The notes under the pieces: model-generated
Told to the model about the DNA's origin: nothing
The model's input: the letters and a program-made list of their open reading frames with translations, nothing else
Database searches by the model: none
Shown: piece after piece, positions 1 through 8,283 of the stretch
Layout of the letters: each line of letters starts with the position of its first letter
Numbering within the stretch: position 1 is the stretch's first letter
Position numbers and translations under genes: made by a program
NCBI GenBank assembly: GCA_900545885.1
Contig: URAF01000008.1
Coordinates: 1-64,000, forward strand
Direction of reading: 5' to 3'
Origin: an uncultured Eubacteriales bacterium
Lineage (GTDB): Bacteria; Bacillota; Clostridia; Christensenellales; CAG-917
Length of the DNA: 64,000 nucleotides

Positions 1-435
1 CCCGCCGACGCCGCGGCAATGGCGGCGGGCAAAGACGTCGATTTCAGGGAAGGTTTGGGCGCCGTCGCGACGAGGTTTGCTTTTTCGGTGGAACGCAGGG
101 GTATCGCGCTCATCGGTAAAGGGTTCCGCGTCGACAAAAGCAAGTGCATCAACTGCGGCAAGTGCGTCAAGGCTTGCCCCGTTCAGAACATAACGCTCAA
201 AGACGGCAAGTTCCGTTTCGCCGGGCATTGTCTCGGGTGCACGGCTTGTTCTTTCAACTGTCCGACCAATGCGATAAACATCGGAATGCTCAACGGCTGG
301 AAAGTCAACGGAGCTTACAACTTCGGTGCGTCTACCGATGGGCTCACGGAAAAGGACGTTTGCAGATATTGCCATAAGTCGTATATCAGATACTTCGAAA
401 GACACGGAATAATTCTGGGGAAAGATAAAAAATAA
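1..435 (+). CDS. 4Fe-4S ferredoxin-domain protein, C-terminal part (EFR1-like)
   Basis: The reading frame is open from the first base, so this is the 3' part of a gene that starts upstream. It holds two four-cysteine clusters, CINCGKCVKACP and CLGCTACSFNCP, typical of a bacterial 2[4Fe-4S] ferredoxin. The pattern, with a C-terminal CRYCHKSY tail, resembles EFR1-type proteins in which a flavodoxin-like domain precedes the ferredoxin. The flavodoxin part is outside the window, so that assignment is inference. The likely role is cytoplasmic low-potential electron transfer. The two-component genes follow after 12 bases on the same strand, probably in one transcript. An ATG at 19 is internal and should not be taken as the start. 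Confidence 0.8.
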   Translation, partial: PADAAAMAAGKDVDFREGLGAVATRFAFSVERRGIALIGKGFRVDKSKCINCGKCVKACPVQNITLKDGKFRFAGHCLGCTACSFNCPTNAINIGMLNGWKVNGAYNFGASTDGLTEKDVCRYCHKSYIRYFERHGIILGKDKK

Positions 436-447
436 TTCGAGGGTAGT

Positions 448-1122
448 ATGAGAAAAATACTTATTGCCGAGGATAATACCGAGCTCAGCGACATGATGAG
501 AAACTACCTCATCAAAGCGGGTCACACCGTTTATCAGGCGTTCAACGGGGCGCAGGCTCTGGAATATGCCAAGAGCATGCAGCCCGACCTCGTGCTGCTG
601 GACATAATGATGCCCGTCATCGACGGGTACGAAGTTTGTCGTTCGCTCCGCCGCGAGATGAGCATACCTGTCATAGTGGTGTCGGCAATCGTCGGTGAAG
701 ACGAAAAACTCAAAATGTTCGAACTCGGCGCCGACGACTATATGACCAAACCTTTTTCGTTCAAGGAAATGGTCGGCAGAGTCAACGCGCAGTTGCGCAG
801 ATATTACGAATTCAACACGCAGGAGAAATCCGAGCGCGTATACGGCAAAATGAAGATTTCTTCCACTCGCCACGAAGTGAAAGTGGACGGAGAAACCGTC
901 AACCTCACGCTCAAAGAGTTCAATTTGCTTGACTATCTCACCAAAAACGCGAACCAGATTTTCAGCAAACAGAAACTTATCGACGTTGTGTGGGGGTATG
1001 ACGAATACATCGACGAGAACACGGTTGCCGTGACCGTCGCAAGACTGAGAGAAAAACTCGCAAAGTACGGCATTGAAAACGTCGTCACCGTGTGGGGTTT
1101 CGGTTATAAATGGCAGGACTGA
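448..1122 (+). CDS. OmpR/PhoB-family response regulator
   Basis: A 224-residue DNA-binding response regulator. The N-terminal receiver domain has the acidic pocket near residues 8-9, the phospho-acceptor Asp52 in LVLLDIMMP, and the conserved Lys101 in TKPF. The C-terminal half, about residues 128-224, is an OmpR-type winged helix with the usual LTLKEFNLLDYL and VWGYDEYIDENTV segments. A GAGGG ribosome site precedes the ATG. The histidine kinase gene begins inside its last codons, a 13-base overlap that implies coupled translation and a cognate pair. The signal and regulon cannot be read from the sequence. Confidence 0.96.
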   Translation: MRKILIAEDNTELSDMMRNYLIKAGHTVYQAFNGAQALEYAKSMQPDLVLLDIMMPVIDGYEVCRSLRREMSIPVIVVSAIVGEDEKLKMFELGADDYMTKPFSFKEMVGRVNAQLRRYYEFNTQEKSERVYGKMKISSTRHEVKVDGETVNLTLKEFNLLDYLTKNANQIFSKQKLIDVVWGYDEYIDENTVAVTVARLREKLAKYGIENVVTVWGFGYKWQD

Positions 1123-2186
1123 GAAGAAAACGCAATTATGTTCAGGAAGCACTCACCGCGCTCAATGCGGGTGACGTTGCCACGCCCATTCAGATACGCG
1201 GCAGTGTCGCCGAGAAGCGTCTTTTGAGGCAACTTGAAAAACTGCGTTCTTCCGTGCTCGAAAGAGAGTTTACCGAAGCGAGGATTGTTGAACAGAATAA
1301 ACTTGCAATCGCAAGCGTGGCGCATGATATCAAAACGCCGCTTGCGCTCATATCGGGATATGCCGAGTGTTTGCAGGACGGAATGGACGACAAAGATTAT
1401 TTGTCGCTCATATCCGAAAAGACGGAACAACTGAACGGACTTGTTCTGAAACTCGTCGAAACGTCCCAGCACGAAATCAGCGAAATTCCGAAACTCCGCG
1501 ACCTTGTCGACACAAAAATGTTTTTCGGCAGTCTGCTTGAAAAATTCGAGCCGGTTGCAAAACAGAAAAACATAAAATTCAAGGTGCGCAAAATTCCTTC
1601 CGCGCACATCTACGTCGACAAACAGGAAATGGAAAGAGTGGTGCAAAACCTCATTTCCAACGCCGTCAAGTACACCGACGAAGGCGGCAGTATCGAAGTG
1701 TTCTGCAAACGCGAAGGCGAGTCGTTTGTACTCAACGTGCAGGACACGGGCAGAGGAATCGACAGAAAAAGCATACCTTTCGTTTTCGACAAATTTTACA
1801 TGGAAGAGTCGTCGCGTACGGACTCGAAAAGTTCGGGGCTCGGACTTTACGTCACAAAATACATCGTCGAAAAACACGGCGGCACGATTAAGGTAAAAAG
1901 CAAGAAGGGCAAAGGGTCGAGGTTTATCGTAAGCCTGCCGGAAGTTGCCGACACGCAGACTCCCACGCAACGTTTCGAAAGAATGCCGAAGTTCGCAAAA
2001 CTGCTTTTATTTGCCTTTTTTGGGTGGATAATGCCCGGTGTTCTGCGCGTTATGCGTTATTTCGAGTCAAAACGGCTCAGCACATTCGTAATCGGAATTC
2101 TGGCTTTGCCGATGTTTATGTTCATATTCCCCGTCGACTTTATTTCTGAAATTCTCTACAACCGAATGGTCTTCGCTATGGACTGA
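1110..2186 (+). CDS. Sensor histidine kinase with C-terminal membrane segments
   Basis: A 358-residue histidine kinase. After about 65 polar residues comes the H-box SVAHDIKTPLALISGY with His72, then the N-box (VVQNLISNAVKYT), G1 box (DTGRGID), F box (FVFDKFYM) and G2 box (SSGLGLYVTK) of the HATPase domain. There is no N-terminal transmembrane sensor. Instead two hydrophobic segments, about residues 297-315 and 326-347, lie after the ATPase domain. This layout is unusual, because membrane kinases normally carry their helices in front. It overlaps the response regulator by 13 bases, so it is its likely partner. How it senses a signal is unknown. Confidence 0.93.
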   Translation: MAGLRRKRNYVQEALTALNAGDVATPIQIRGSVAEKRLLRQLEKLRSSVLEREFTEARIVEQNKLAIASVAHDIKTPLALISGYAECLQDGMDDKDYLSLISEKTEQLNGLVLKLVETSQHEISEIPKLRDLVDTKMFFGSLLEKFEPVAKQKNIKFKVRKIPSAHIYVDKQEMERVVQNLISNAVKYTDEGGSIEVFCKREGESFVLNVQDTGRGIDRKSIPFVFDKFYMEESSRTDSKSSGLGLYVTKYIVEKHGGTIKVKSKKGKGSRFIVSLPEVADTQTPTQRFERMPKFAKLLLFAFFGWIMPGVLRVMRYFESKRLSTFVIGILALPMFMFIFPVDFISEILYNRMVFAMD

Positions 2187-2197
2187 CACTCCGTCCG

Positions 2198-2227
2198 AAC
2201 CGCCTTGCTTGGCGGTTTTGTTTTTGA
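2198..2227 (+). terminator. Rho-independent terminator after the two-component operon
   Basis: A seven-base-pair stem (aaccgcc at 2198-2204, ggcggtt at 2211-2217) is followed by a T-rich run. It lies 12 bases after the kinase stop codon. Confidence 0.85.
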
Positions 2228-2342
2228 AATCAGGATTGTTTGCAGGGTAATAAACGTATTCGGAGAAGTTTGAGTTTTGGATTGTGCGTAGAATGTGCAA
2301 GAGACGACCTGCAAAAGGTGTTTGCGCGCTGTTTTGTTATGC

Positions 2343-2371
2343 TTGAAATATATCGTAGTTTTGTTTATAAT
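2343..2371 (+). promoter_or_regulatory. Sigma-A-type promoter for the CrtI-like redox operon
   Basis: TTGAAA at 2343-2348 and TATAAT at 2366-2371 with a 17-base spacer. It lies about 30 bases before the start of the first gene and fits a single promoter for the three genes at 2404-5600. Confidence 0.8.
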
Positions 2372-2403
2372 AAATATATCGGTATTCCGATCAAGGAGTG
2401 ATT

Positions 2404-3936
2404 ATGAAAAAATACGACGCAGTAGTTATCGGTGCGGGTAACGGCGGTCTTGTAGCCGCCATACGTATTTTGCAGAAAGGCAAAAGCGTGCTCGTGCTGG
2501 AAAGATGGAATACGCCCGGCGGATTTGCCACAAGTTTCAAGCGCGGCAGGTTCGAGTTCGAGGCGTCTTTGCACGAACTCAACGACTACGGCCCCGCCGA
2601 CAATCCCGGCGACGTCCGCAAGCTCTTCGAAGAGCTCGGCGTGCATGATAAAATCGATTGGATAGAGAGCCGCGAAGCCTATCGCGTTATTACTCTCGAC
2701 GGCAAATACGACGCCCGCATAAAGCTCGGCAAGGAAGGGTACAAACAGTCCCTTGAAAAGTATTGCCCGGGTTGCGGCAAATACATCGACGATTTCTTTG
2801 CGATTGCCGAAGAAATCAGACTTGCGCAGGCGTATACCGCAAGCGTCAACGGCGTCACGGATAAAGAGTATATGAAAAAGCATTTTCCCAACTTTATCCG
2901 CGTCGGTTCTTACAGCGTGAACGAAGCGTTCCGCGCTATGGGCTTCCCGCAGAAACTCATTGATATCATGAACGCGTATTGGTGCTATCTCGGCGCGCAT
3001 TGCGACGACCTGAGCTTTATTCACTATTGCTCGATGGTGTATCGTTACGTTATCCGTTACGCGTACATGCCGAAAGCCCGTTCGCACGAACTGTCGCTTG
3101 CTTTCGACCAAAGAATAAGAGAACTCGGCGGCGACATCTGGTACAACAGCTGCGTAACGCGCATTCTCACCGACAAGGACAAAAACATCTGCGGCGTCGA
3201 ACTCGCAGACGGCACTCGTGTCGAAACACGTTATATCGTCGCAAACTGTTCGCCTCACGTTGTGTACGGTCAGCTTATGGACCCCGCGGCGGTTCCCGAA
3301 GAGGCAATCAAGAACTGCAACACGCGTAAATTCGCGGGCAGAGGGTTCTGCATGTTCCTCGGACTCAACAAGTCTCCGCAGGAACTCGGCATAACCGACC
3401 ACAGTTACTTCATCTACAACTCCATGGACACCGCAAAAGAGTACGAGACCATGAAGAAGATAAGCACAAACAACTGTCAGGCGACGTGCTGCCTCAACCT
3501 TGCAAACCCCGAATGTTCACCCGAGGGCACGACGATGATGTATTTCACCACGCTGTTCACGAGCGACGATTGGGCAAACGTCAGCGAGAAAGATTATACT
3601 CGCGTCAAGAACGAAGTCGGCAGCAGAATGATTGACGTCTTTGAAAAAGCGACGGGCATAAAAATCCGCGACAGCATCGAAGAAGTCGCAATAGCAACGC
3701 CCATGACGTATGCCAGATACTGCGGACACCCCGAAGGCACGATTTACGGCTATGAGTCCCAGTACTGGGACGGACTTATGCCCAGATTGCAGATGATGCG
3801 CGAAGAAGTGTACGTCAAAGGTCTGCGTTTTGCGGGCGGTTGGTCCATGCGTCTTTCGGGCTATTCCAGTGCATACAACTCCGGCGACATCGTCGGACGC
3901 CAGACTGCGGGCGACCTTGTAAGGGAGGACAAATAA
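2404..3936 (+). CDS. CrtI/phytoene-desaturase-like NAD(P)/FAD oxidoreductase
   Basis: A 510-residue flavoprotein of the CrtI/retinol-saturase-like amine-oxidase superfamily. The N-terminus carries the dinucleotide fold VVIGAGNGGLVAA and LERWNTPGG, and the C-terminus the FAD motif GLRFAGGWSMRLSGYSSA. The length matches phytoene desaturase relatives, but no carotenoid gene is nearby, so the substrate is unknown. The ATG at 2404 is chosen because AGGAG sits five bases before it; a GTG at 2398 overlaps that ribosome site. One base separates it from the FAD/2Fe-2S reductase, which may supply electrons (inference). It is probably cytoplasmic or peripheral to the membrane. Confidence 0.88.
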   Translation: MKKYDAVVIGAGNGGLVAAIRILQKGKSVLVLERWNTPGGFATSFKRGRFEFEASLHELNDYGPADNPGDVRKLFEELGVHDKIDWIESREAYRVITLDGKYDARIKLGKEGYKQSLEKYCPGCGKYIDDFFAIAEEIRLAQAYTASVNGVTDKEYMKKHFPNFIRVGSYSVNEAFRAMGFPQKLIDIMNAYWCYLGAHCDDLSFIHYCSMVYRYVIRYAYMPKARSHELSLAFDQRIRELGGDIWYNSCVTRILTDKDKNICGVELADGTRVETRYIVANCSPHVVYGQLMDPAAVPEEAIKNCNTRKFAGRGFCMFLGLNKSPQELGITDHSYFIYNSMDTAKEYETMKKISTNNCQATCCLNLANPECSPEGTTMMYFTTLFTSDDWANVSEKDYTRVKNEVGSRMIDVFEKATGIKIRDSIEEVAIATPMTYARYCGHPEGTIYGYESQYWDGLMPRLQMMREEVYVKGLRFAGGWSMRLSGYSSAYNSGDIVGRQTAGDLVREDK

Positions 3937-3937
3937 T

Positions 3938-5107
3938 ATGGCTTACAAATTCAAGAAACAGATTTTCGGATTTATGGATATGTTGCGTTTTGCGGGAATG
4001 GTGCCGCGCCGTCGTGAAATATTCGCGAACGCGCCCGCAACTCCCTTGCCTACGACTTACAAGGTCAACATCACCGCAAAAGCGTTGCACCCCGGCAAAC
4101 AGTTTGTCAAAATCGCGGCAATCGACGCTCACGCTGACGATCTCAAAACTTTCAAATTCGTTGCGGACGGCGTGAAGACGAAGAAACTCGCGACGTTCAG
4201 GTCGGGGCAGTATATCACGATAACCGCAAACGTCGGCGACAGCAGGGTAACGAGAGCGTACACGCTTGCGTCTTCTCCTCTCGACGCGCTCGAAAAAGGG
4301 TTTTATACAGTCACAATCAAAGGTGTAGGTATCCTTTCGGATTATATGTGCGCGCAGGCAAAGGTCGGCGACGTGCTGGAAATCAGCGAACCGTCGGGCG
4401 ATTTCTGCTATGAACCTCTCCGCGACAGAAAGCATATCGTTGCCGTTGCGGGCGGCGTTGGAATTACGTCTTTGCTTTCCATGGCGAAATCCGTCTACGA
4501 AGGCACGGAAGACTGCACGATGACTTTCTTCTACTGTGTCGCAAGCAAACACGAACTTCTGTTCACGGACGAACTCGACGCAATGAACGGCGACAAAATC
4601 AAGGTCGTTTACGTTGTCGAAAAAGGCGACGCGGAAGGTTGCGAAAAAGGACTTATGTCTGCCGACCTCGTGAAAAAGTATGTCGACAAACCGTTCACTC
4701 TCTTTATGTGCGGCTCGGACGGCATGTACGAATTCGTCAAAAAAGAACTTGCACCCTTCAATCTCCGTATCAAAGACGTTCACACTTCTCCCAACGGCAT
4801 CCAGGACAGAAAGGTCGAAAAGAAAGCGACGTACAACCTCACGGTGGTTATGCGCGAAAACAAGTACACCGTTCCTTGCCGCAACGACGAAACCTTGCTT
4901 GTGGCAATGGAAAGAGCGGGAATACACGCTCCGTCCAAATGCCGCGCGGGCGGTTGCGGTTTCTGCCGCAGTAAGCTGGTGAGCGGTGAATACACCGCCG
5001 CGCCCAACCGCGACAAACGCAGGATTGCCGATTTCAAGTTCGGTTGGGTTCATCCTTGCTGCATCTATCCCGACAGCGACATAACCATCGAAGTGCCGCA
5101 GGGCTGA
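3938..5107 (+). CDS. FAD-binding oxidoreductase with C-terminal 2Fe-2S ferredoxin domain
   Basis: A 389-residue reductase of the ferredoxin-NADP+ reductase superfamily. The N-terminal half has the flavin motif RAYTLAS (about residue 107) and a nucleotide-binding segment VAVAGGVGITSLL. The C-terminus is a plant-type ferredoxin domain with Cys335, Cys340 and Cys343 in CRAGGCGFC and a fourth ligand in HPCC (374-375). This matches reductases that pass electrons from NAD(P)H through FAD and 2Fe-2S to a partner oxygenase or reductase. GGGAGG precedes the ATG. The preceding CrtI-like protein is its likely partner, which is inferred only from the one-base gap. Confidence 0.9.
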   Translation: MAYKFKKQIFGFMDMLRFAGMVPRRREIFANAPATPLPTTYKVNITAKALHPGKQFVKIAAIDAHADDLKTFKFVADGVKTKKLATFRSGQYITITANVGDSRVTRAYTLASSPLDALEKGFYTVTIKGVGILSDYMCAQAKVGDVLEISEPSGDFCYEPLRDRKHIVAVAGGVGITSLLSMAKSVYEGTEDCTMTFFYCVASKHELLFTDELDAMNGDKIKVVYVVEKGDAEGCEKGLMSADLVKKYVDKPFTLFMCGSDGMYEFVKKELAPFNLRIKDVHTSPNGIQDRKVEKKATYNLTVVMRENKYTVPCRNDETLLVAMERAGIHAPSKCRAGGCGFCRSKLVSGEYTAAPNRDKRRIADFKFGWVHPCCIYPDSDITIEVPQG

Positions 5108-5111
5108 TATT

Positions 5112-5600
5112 ATGAAGATTTTGTTTGTGTGTTCGAGCAACGTTTGCAGAAGTCCGTACGCGGAATACGTGTTCCGTCGTATGGTCGAGCAAAGTCCCGT
5201 GTTGTCCGCGGCGGGGATTGAGGTTTCCTCGTCTGCCGTGTTCAACAAAAGCAAAGAGATTTTCCCGAAAGCCGTCGTGAGCTTGCAAAGAGAAGGATTT
5301 GACAAGGATTATATCCTGTCGCACAAACCCTCTTTCAAGTGGTGCGATATGAAGCGGTTTAAGGACGCCGACGTCATCATCGGAATGTCAAAAATGCACA
5401 AATGGCTGACACCTCTTGCTTACAGGAAAAAATTTCTCACGCTTTCGGAAGCGGCGGAAGGAGAGTACAAGCCTTTGCCTGACCCTTTCCTTTACAAGTC
5501 GCAGGAAGAGTACGACAAGGTTATGAGCCTGATAAAAGCCTATCTTGCCGAGTATGCCGCAAAGCTCGAAAAACAGTTTGCCGAGAAGGCAAAAAGCTGA
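5112..5600 (+). CDS. Low-molecular-weight protein-tyrosine-phosphatase family protein
   Basis: A 162-residue protein. The N-terminal phosphate loop has Cys7-x5-Arg13 (CSSNVCR) followed by SPYAE, and the general acid is Asp124 in LPDPF. These are the catalytic residues of the LMW-PTP/arsenate-reductase-like fold, and all are present. Members dephosphorylate tyrosine or arginine in proteins; which one applies here cannot be told. It starts four bases after the 2Fe-2S reductase stop and is co-transcribed with two redox enzymes, an unusual pairing. No kinase gene is adjacent. Confidence 0.93.
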   Translation: MKILFVCSSNVCRSPYAEYVFRRMVEQSPVLSAAGIEVSSSAVFNKSKEIFPKAVVSLQREGFDKDYILSHKPSFKWCDMKRFKDADVIIGMSKMHKWLTPLAYRKKFLTLSEAAEGEYKPLPDPFLYKSQEEYDKVMSLIKAYLAEYAAKLEKQFAEKAKS

Positions 5601-5746
5601 CTTTTGCAGTGCGACTGCCGCAAACAAAAATCGCGGGTTGTTTGACTTACAAATAAAACCCACCGAAAAGTGTCCGCGGTAGCAAAACGCAGTCCTAACA
5701 GCAAATAAACGTAATTTACCCGAACTTAAACGCAGAAATGCAAACG

Positions 5747-5775
5747 AAAAGCCGCGTGTTTACGCGGCTTTTGAT
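5747..5775. terminator. Bidirectional terminator
   Basis: Eleven-base-pair arms (5747-5757 and 5762-5772) with A-tracts and T-tracts on both sides. It can end the redox operon on the plus strand and the small ORF transcript (5826-5918) on the minus strand. Confidence 0.85.
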
Positions 5776-5784
5776 TTCGGTTGT

Positions 5785-5819
5785 GTGCCTTTACGGCACT
5801 TGTGTCGCAAGGTTGCGAC
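5785..5819 (-). other. Two short hairpins downstream of the small ORF
   Basis: gtgcc/ggcac (5785-5789 with 5795-5799) and gtcgcaa/ttgcgac (5804-5810 with 5813-5819) lie between the small ORF stop and the bidirectional terminator, so they would be in its 3' untranslated region. The second has only two bases between the arms, so its innermost pairs cannot all form. The rest of the gap 5601-6062 holds no other supportable gene. Confidence 0.4.
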
Positions 5820-5825
5820 TGCAAG

Positions 5826-5918
5826 TCACTTGCGCATAGCCCAGAAGAGGGCTTGGCTTATGCGACTTGCCGCTTTATCCGTTTTGTTTGCTTTTCTTAC
5901 GGATTTGTTGTTGTTCAT
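5826..5918 (-). CDS. Small basic protein of 30 residues with a very strong ribosome site
   Basis: A short reverse-strand ORF beginning MNNNKSVRKANK and ending ISQALFWAMRK. Its support is the near-perfect ribosome site AGGAGGTGCTTT directly before the ATG at 5918 and a terminator downstream at 5747-5775. The first two-thirds is polar and basic; the last third (ISQALFWAM) could be a short amphipathic helix. No known family is recognised. It could be a small membrane-associated peptide or a leader. The AraC-family regulator diverges from it. The strand and start are well supported; function is unknown. Confidence 0.55.
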   Translation of the reverse strand: MNNNKSVRKANKTDKAASRISQALFWAMRK

Positions 5919-6062
5919 AAAGCACCTCCTGAAAAAATACTGTTGATTTATTTTCGCCCATATTGTATTATCAATACATAAAGAATGCATTAAATTTTTG
6001 GCTTTCGGTTTCTCAATTATTGCCATAATAAATCAAAATATGCATTTTTCAGGGAGGCAATT

Positions 6063-6836
6063 ATGCTTGCGGAATACGAACTCAACCGTGAACGCGACGA
6101 AAATATTTTCGTGATGTGCGAGGACGACGGCGTCTGTCCGGTGCACTTTCACCGCAAAATAGAGGTTATGTACGTTCTCGAAGGTGAAAAGAAAATCGTT
6201 GCCGCAGGCAAGGACGTCGTTCTCAAGAAGGACAATATCTTTTTTGCCAACAGCTACGAAATGCACGGTTACGAAGCGTGCCCCGACAGTAAACAGATTG
6301 TCATCGTGTTCCCCAACAGAATGTTGCGCGATTATTATGCGGAGTTTGGAGACAAACTGCCGCTCGGCAACGTAATAGAGGACGAAGAATTCTGCCGCAG
6401 TCTGTTGCCGCACTTCCGCGCTTTTGCCGAAAGCGGCGAAAACGCGCTCGTTATGCAGGCGCATTGCGATATGCTGCTCGGCAAAATCATAGGAAAGTTG
6501 GGCGTCAGAGAGGGGACAAAGGACAGGCAGTCGTTTGTAGACTCATTGCTTGCGTACATAAACGAAAATTATGCCGAGGAAATCGACCTCGAAACCATGG
6601 CGGAGCATTTCGGGTATAGTAAGTACTATTTCTCGCGCATGTTCAACGGTGCGCTGGGCACGTCGATTACCGATTACGTGTCCGCAGTCAGACTCATACA
6701 CGCGCTCGATATGTTGCGTCGAACGGGGTGCACGGTGTCGCAAGCCGCGCTGGAATGCGGGTTTTCAAGCCTGCCGACTTTCTACCGCGTGCTCAAAAAG
6801 AACTACAACTACAAGTCCGTAAAGGAACTGCTTTGA
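6063..6836 (+). CDS. AraC-family transcriptional regulator with cupin sensor domain
   Basis: A 257-residue regulator. The N-terminal part (VHFHRKIEVMYVLEGEKK) is a cupin-type ligand-binding barrel of the AraC_binding kind. The C-terminal 100 residues form the double helix-turn-helix of the AraC/XylS family, with LETMAEHFGYSKYYFSRMF and TVSQAALECGFSSLPTFYRVLKK. Such proteins often control carbohydrate genes, but no transporter or sugar enzyme is adjacent, so the target is not known. GGGAGG precedes the ATG. It appears to be transcribed alone and ends in a terminator at 6872-6900. Confidence 0.93.
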   Translation: MLAEYELNRERDENIFVMCEDDGVCPVHFHRKIEVMYVLEGEKKIVAAGKDVVLKKDNIFFANSYEMHGYEACPDSKQIVIVFPNRMLRDYYAEFGDKLPLGNVIEDEEFCRSLLPHFRAFAESGENALVMQAHCDMLLGKIIGKLGVREGTKDRQSFVDSLLAYINENYAEEIDLETMAEHFGYSKYYFSRMFNGALGTSITDYVSAVRLIHALDMLRRTGCTVSQAALECGFSSLPTFYRVLKKNYNYKSVKELL

Positions 6837-6871
6837 CTTTGCGGCGTATGCGCCGCCGTCAGTCGCACCCG

Positions 6872-6900
6872 ACGCGCCGCGGAAATGGCGCGTTTTTCTT
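6872..6900 (+). terminator. Rho-independent terminator after the AraC-family gene
   Basis: acgcgcc at 6872-6878 pairs with ggcgcgt at 6887-6893, followed by a T-run. Confidence 0.8.
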
Positions 6901-6948
6901 TTGCGGAGTGCCTGCGGGCAGGTGCGGCGTTAAGTTATTTCTCATTAC

Positions 6949-6978
6949 TTGACAAAAAGGATTGTTTTGCTGTACAAC
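6949..6978 (+). promoter_or_regulatory. Promoter for the amidohydrolase gene
   Basis: TTGACA at 6949-6954 and TACAAC at 6973-6978, spacer 18. It lies about 24 bases before the amidohydrolase start. Confidence 0.6.
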
Positions 6979-7001
6979 TTTTCTGAACATAAGAGGTAAA
7001 T

Positions 7002-7799
7002 ATGATTATAGATTTTCACGCTCACATTTTTACGGACGCCCTTGCGCCGAAAGCGCGCGAAGTGCTCATCAAAAACGCAGGCGATGCTTACACGCATTGC
7101 ACGGATATGACAAAGTCGGGGTTGGTTGCGTACATGGACGCGCACGGCATCGACAAATCCGTCGTGTTGCCTATCGTCACAAAACAGCACCAGACGGTTA
7201 CCATAAACGAATGGGCGAAATCCATTTGTGATGACAGAATAATTTCTTTCGGAAGTATTTTTCCCCACACGGACGATTACAAGCGCGACATCGACCTTGT
7301 GTGTTCGCTGGGACTCAAAGGCATCAAACTTCACCCCGAATATCAGGGATTTGACGTTGACGACAAAAAGATGTTGCCGATTTACGAGTACGCATTGAAC
7401 AAAGGTCTGATTGTCGTATGGCACGCGGGGTACGACCCCATAGGCACGCCGCCTTACAGAAGCAATCCCAAAATGTTCGCGTACGTTGCGGACAGAATGC
7501 AGGGCGGAGTGCTGGTTGCGGCGCACCTCGGAGGTCAGGAACAATGGGAGGACGTCGAAAAGTATCTTGCGGGCAAAAAGAACGTTTGGCTCGACACCTC
7601 GATGGCGTCCAAATTCTGCCCGAAGGATTTGTTTGTCGACATAGTTCGCAAACACGGTGCCGACAGAGTTTTGTTTGCTTCCGACTCTCCGTGGAGCGAA
7701 GCGGGAGTCGAAGTCGAAAGACTGCGCACTTACGGGTTTACGCAGGAAGAACAGGAACTCATTTTCCACCGCAACGCGGAAAAACTGTTGGGACTTTGA
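7002..7799 (+). CDS. Amidohydrolase-2 family metal-dependent hydrolase
   Basis: A 265-residue TIM-barrel hydrolase. It begins with the metal-binding HAH of MIIDFHAHIFTD, and has GIKLHPEYQGF, VVWHAG, VAAHLGG and the late Asp in FASDSPW, which are the successive strands carrying metal ligands in the amidohydrolase-2 (ACMSD-like) branch. Members hydrolyse or decarboxylate small cyclic or aromatic acids; the substrate here is unknown. AAGAGGT precedes the ATG. The alkyltransferase-domain gene follows after 66 bases and could share its transcript. Confidence 0.9.
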   Translation: MIIDFHAHIFTDALAPKAREVLIKNAGDAYTHCTDMTKSGLVAYMDAHGIDKSVVLPIVTKQHQTVTINEWAKSICDDRIISFGSIFPHTDDYKRDIDLVCSLGLKGIKLHPEYQGFDVDDKKMLPIYEYALNKGLIVVWHAGYDPIGTPPYRSNPKMFAYVADRMQGGVLVAAHLGGQEQWEDVEKYLAGKKNVWLDTSMASKFCPKDLFVDIVRKHGADRVLFASDSPWSEAGVEVERLRTYGFTQEEQELIFHRNAEKLLGL

Positions 7800-7865
7800 A
7801 CAAATTGCACCGAAATAATTGTACCGAAATGTATTCGGACAGGGCAAAAAGGGAATAAATCCGAT

Positions 7866-8174
7866 ATGAGTTTTTACGATAAAGTTTACGAACAAGTTGT
7901 CAAAATCCCCGCGGGTAAGGTTGCGACGTACGGACAGATTGCGGTTATGTGCGGTTCGCCCAAAGCGTCGAGAGCAGTGGGTTATGCTTTGCATTTCAAC
8001 CCGAAACCCGGAATTATTCCCTGTCACCGCATCGTCAACCGTTTCGGCGGGCTTGCTCCCGCGTTTGCGTTCGGCGGAATTGACGTGCAGGCAAACCTTC
8101 TTCGCAAAGAGGGCGTCGAAGTGGACGAAAACTTCACCGTTGACCTCGAAAAATACCGTTACAGAGGCGAATAA
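7866..8174 (+). CDS. MGMT-family DNA alkyltransferase-like protein
   Basis: A 102-residue protein equal to the C-terminal DNA-binding and catalytic domain of O6-alkylguanine-DNA alkyltransferase. The active-site PCHR is present in GIIPCHRIVNRFG, and the helix-turn-helix region is KVATYGQIAVMCGSPKASRAVG. Alkyltransferase-like (ATL) proteins usually replace this Cys, so the retained Cys argues for real repair activity, although the N-terminal domain is missing. No strong ribosome site is visible (AGGGAA about 13 bases before the ATG). It is likely cytoplasmic DNA repair. Confidence 0.9.
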   Translation: MSFYDKVYEQVVKIPAGKVATYGQIAVMCGSPKASRAVGYALHFNPKPGIIPCHRIVNRFGGLAPAFAFGGIDVQANLLRKEGVEVDENFTVDLEKYRYRGE

Positions 8175-8248
8175 CCGACAAATTGCGATACTTTTGCACG
8201 CTGTTGTGTCATATTTTACAAAGATATCATTTTGTCGTTGATTTTCTG

Positions 8249-8277
8249 TTGTATATTTCGAAATATGGGTGTATAGT
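8249..8277 (+). promoter_or_regulatory. Promoter for the candidate structured RNA
   Basis: TTGTAT at 8249-8254 and TATAGT at 8272-8277, spacer 17. Transcription would begin near 8284. Confidence 0.55.
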
Positions 8278-8283
8278 ATAAGC

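Noticed and set aside
3815..5305. Long open frame on the minus strand opposite the FAD/2Fe-2S reductase
   Set aside because: No start site or known domain; His/Arg/Phe-rich composition is that of an antisense shadow. The plus-strand genes have clear motifs.
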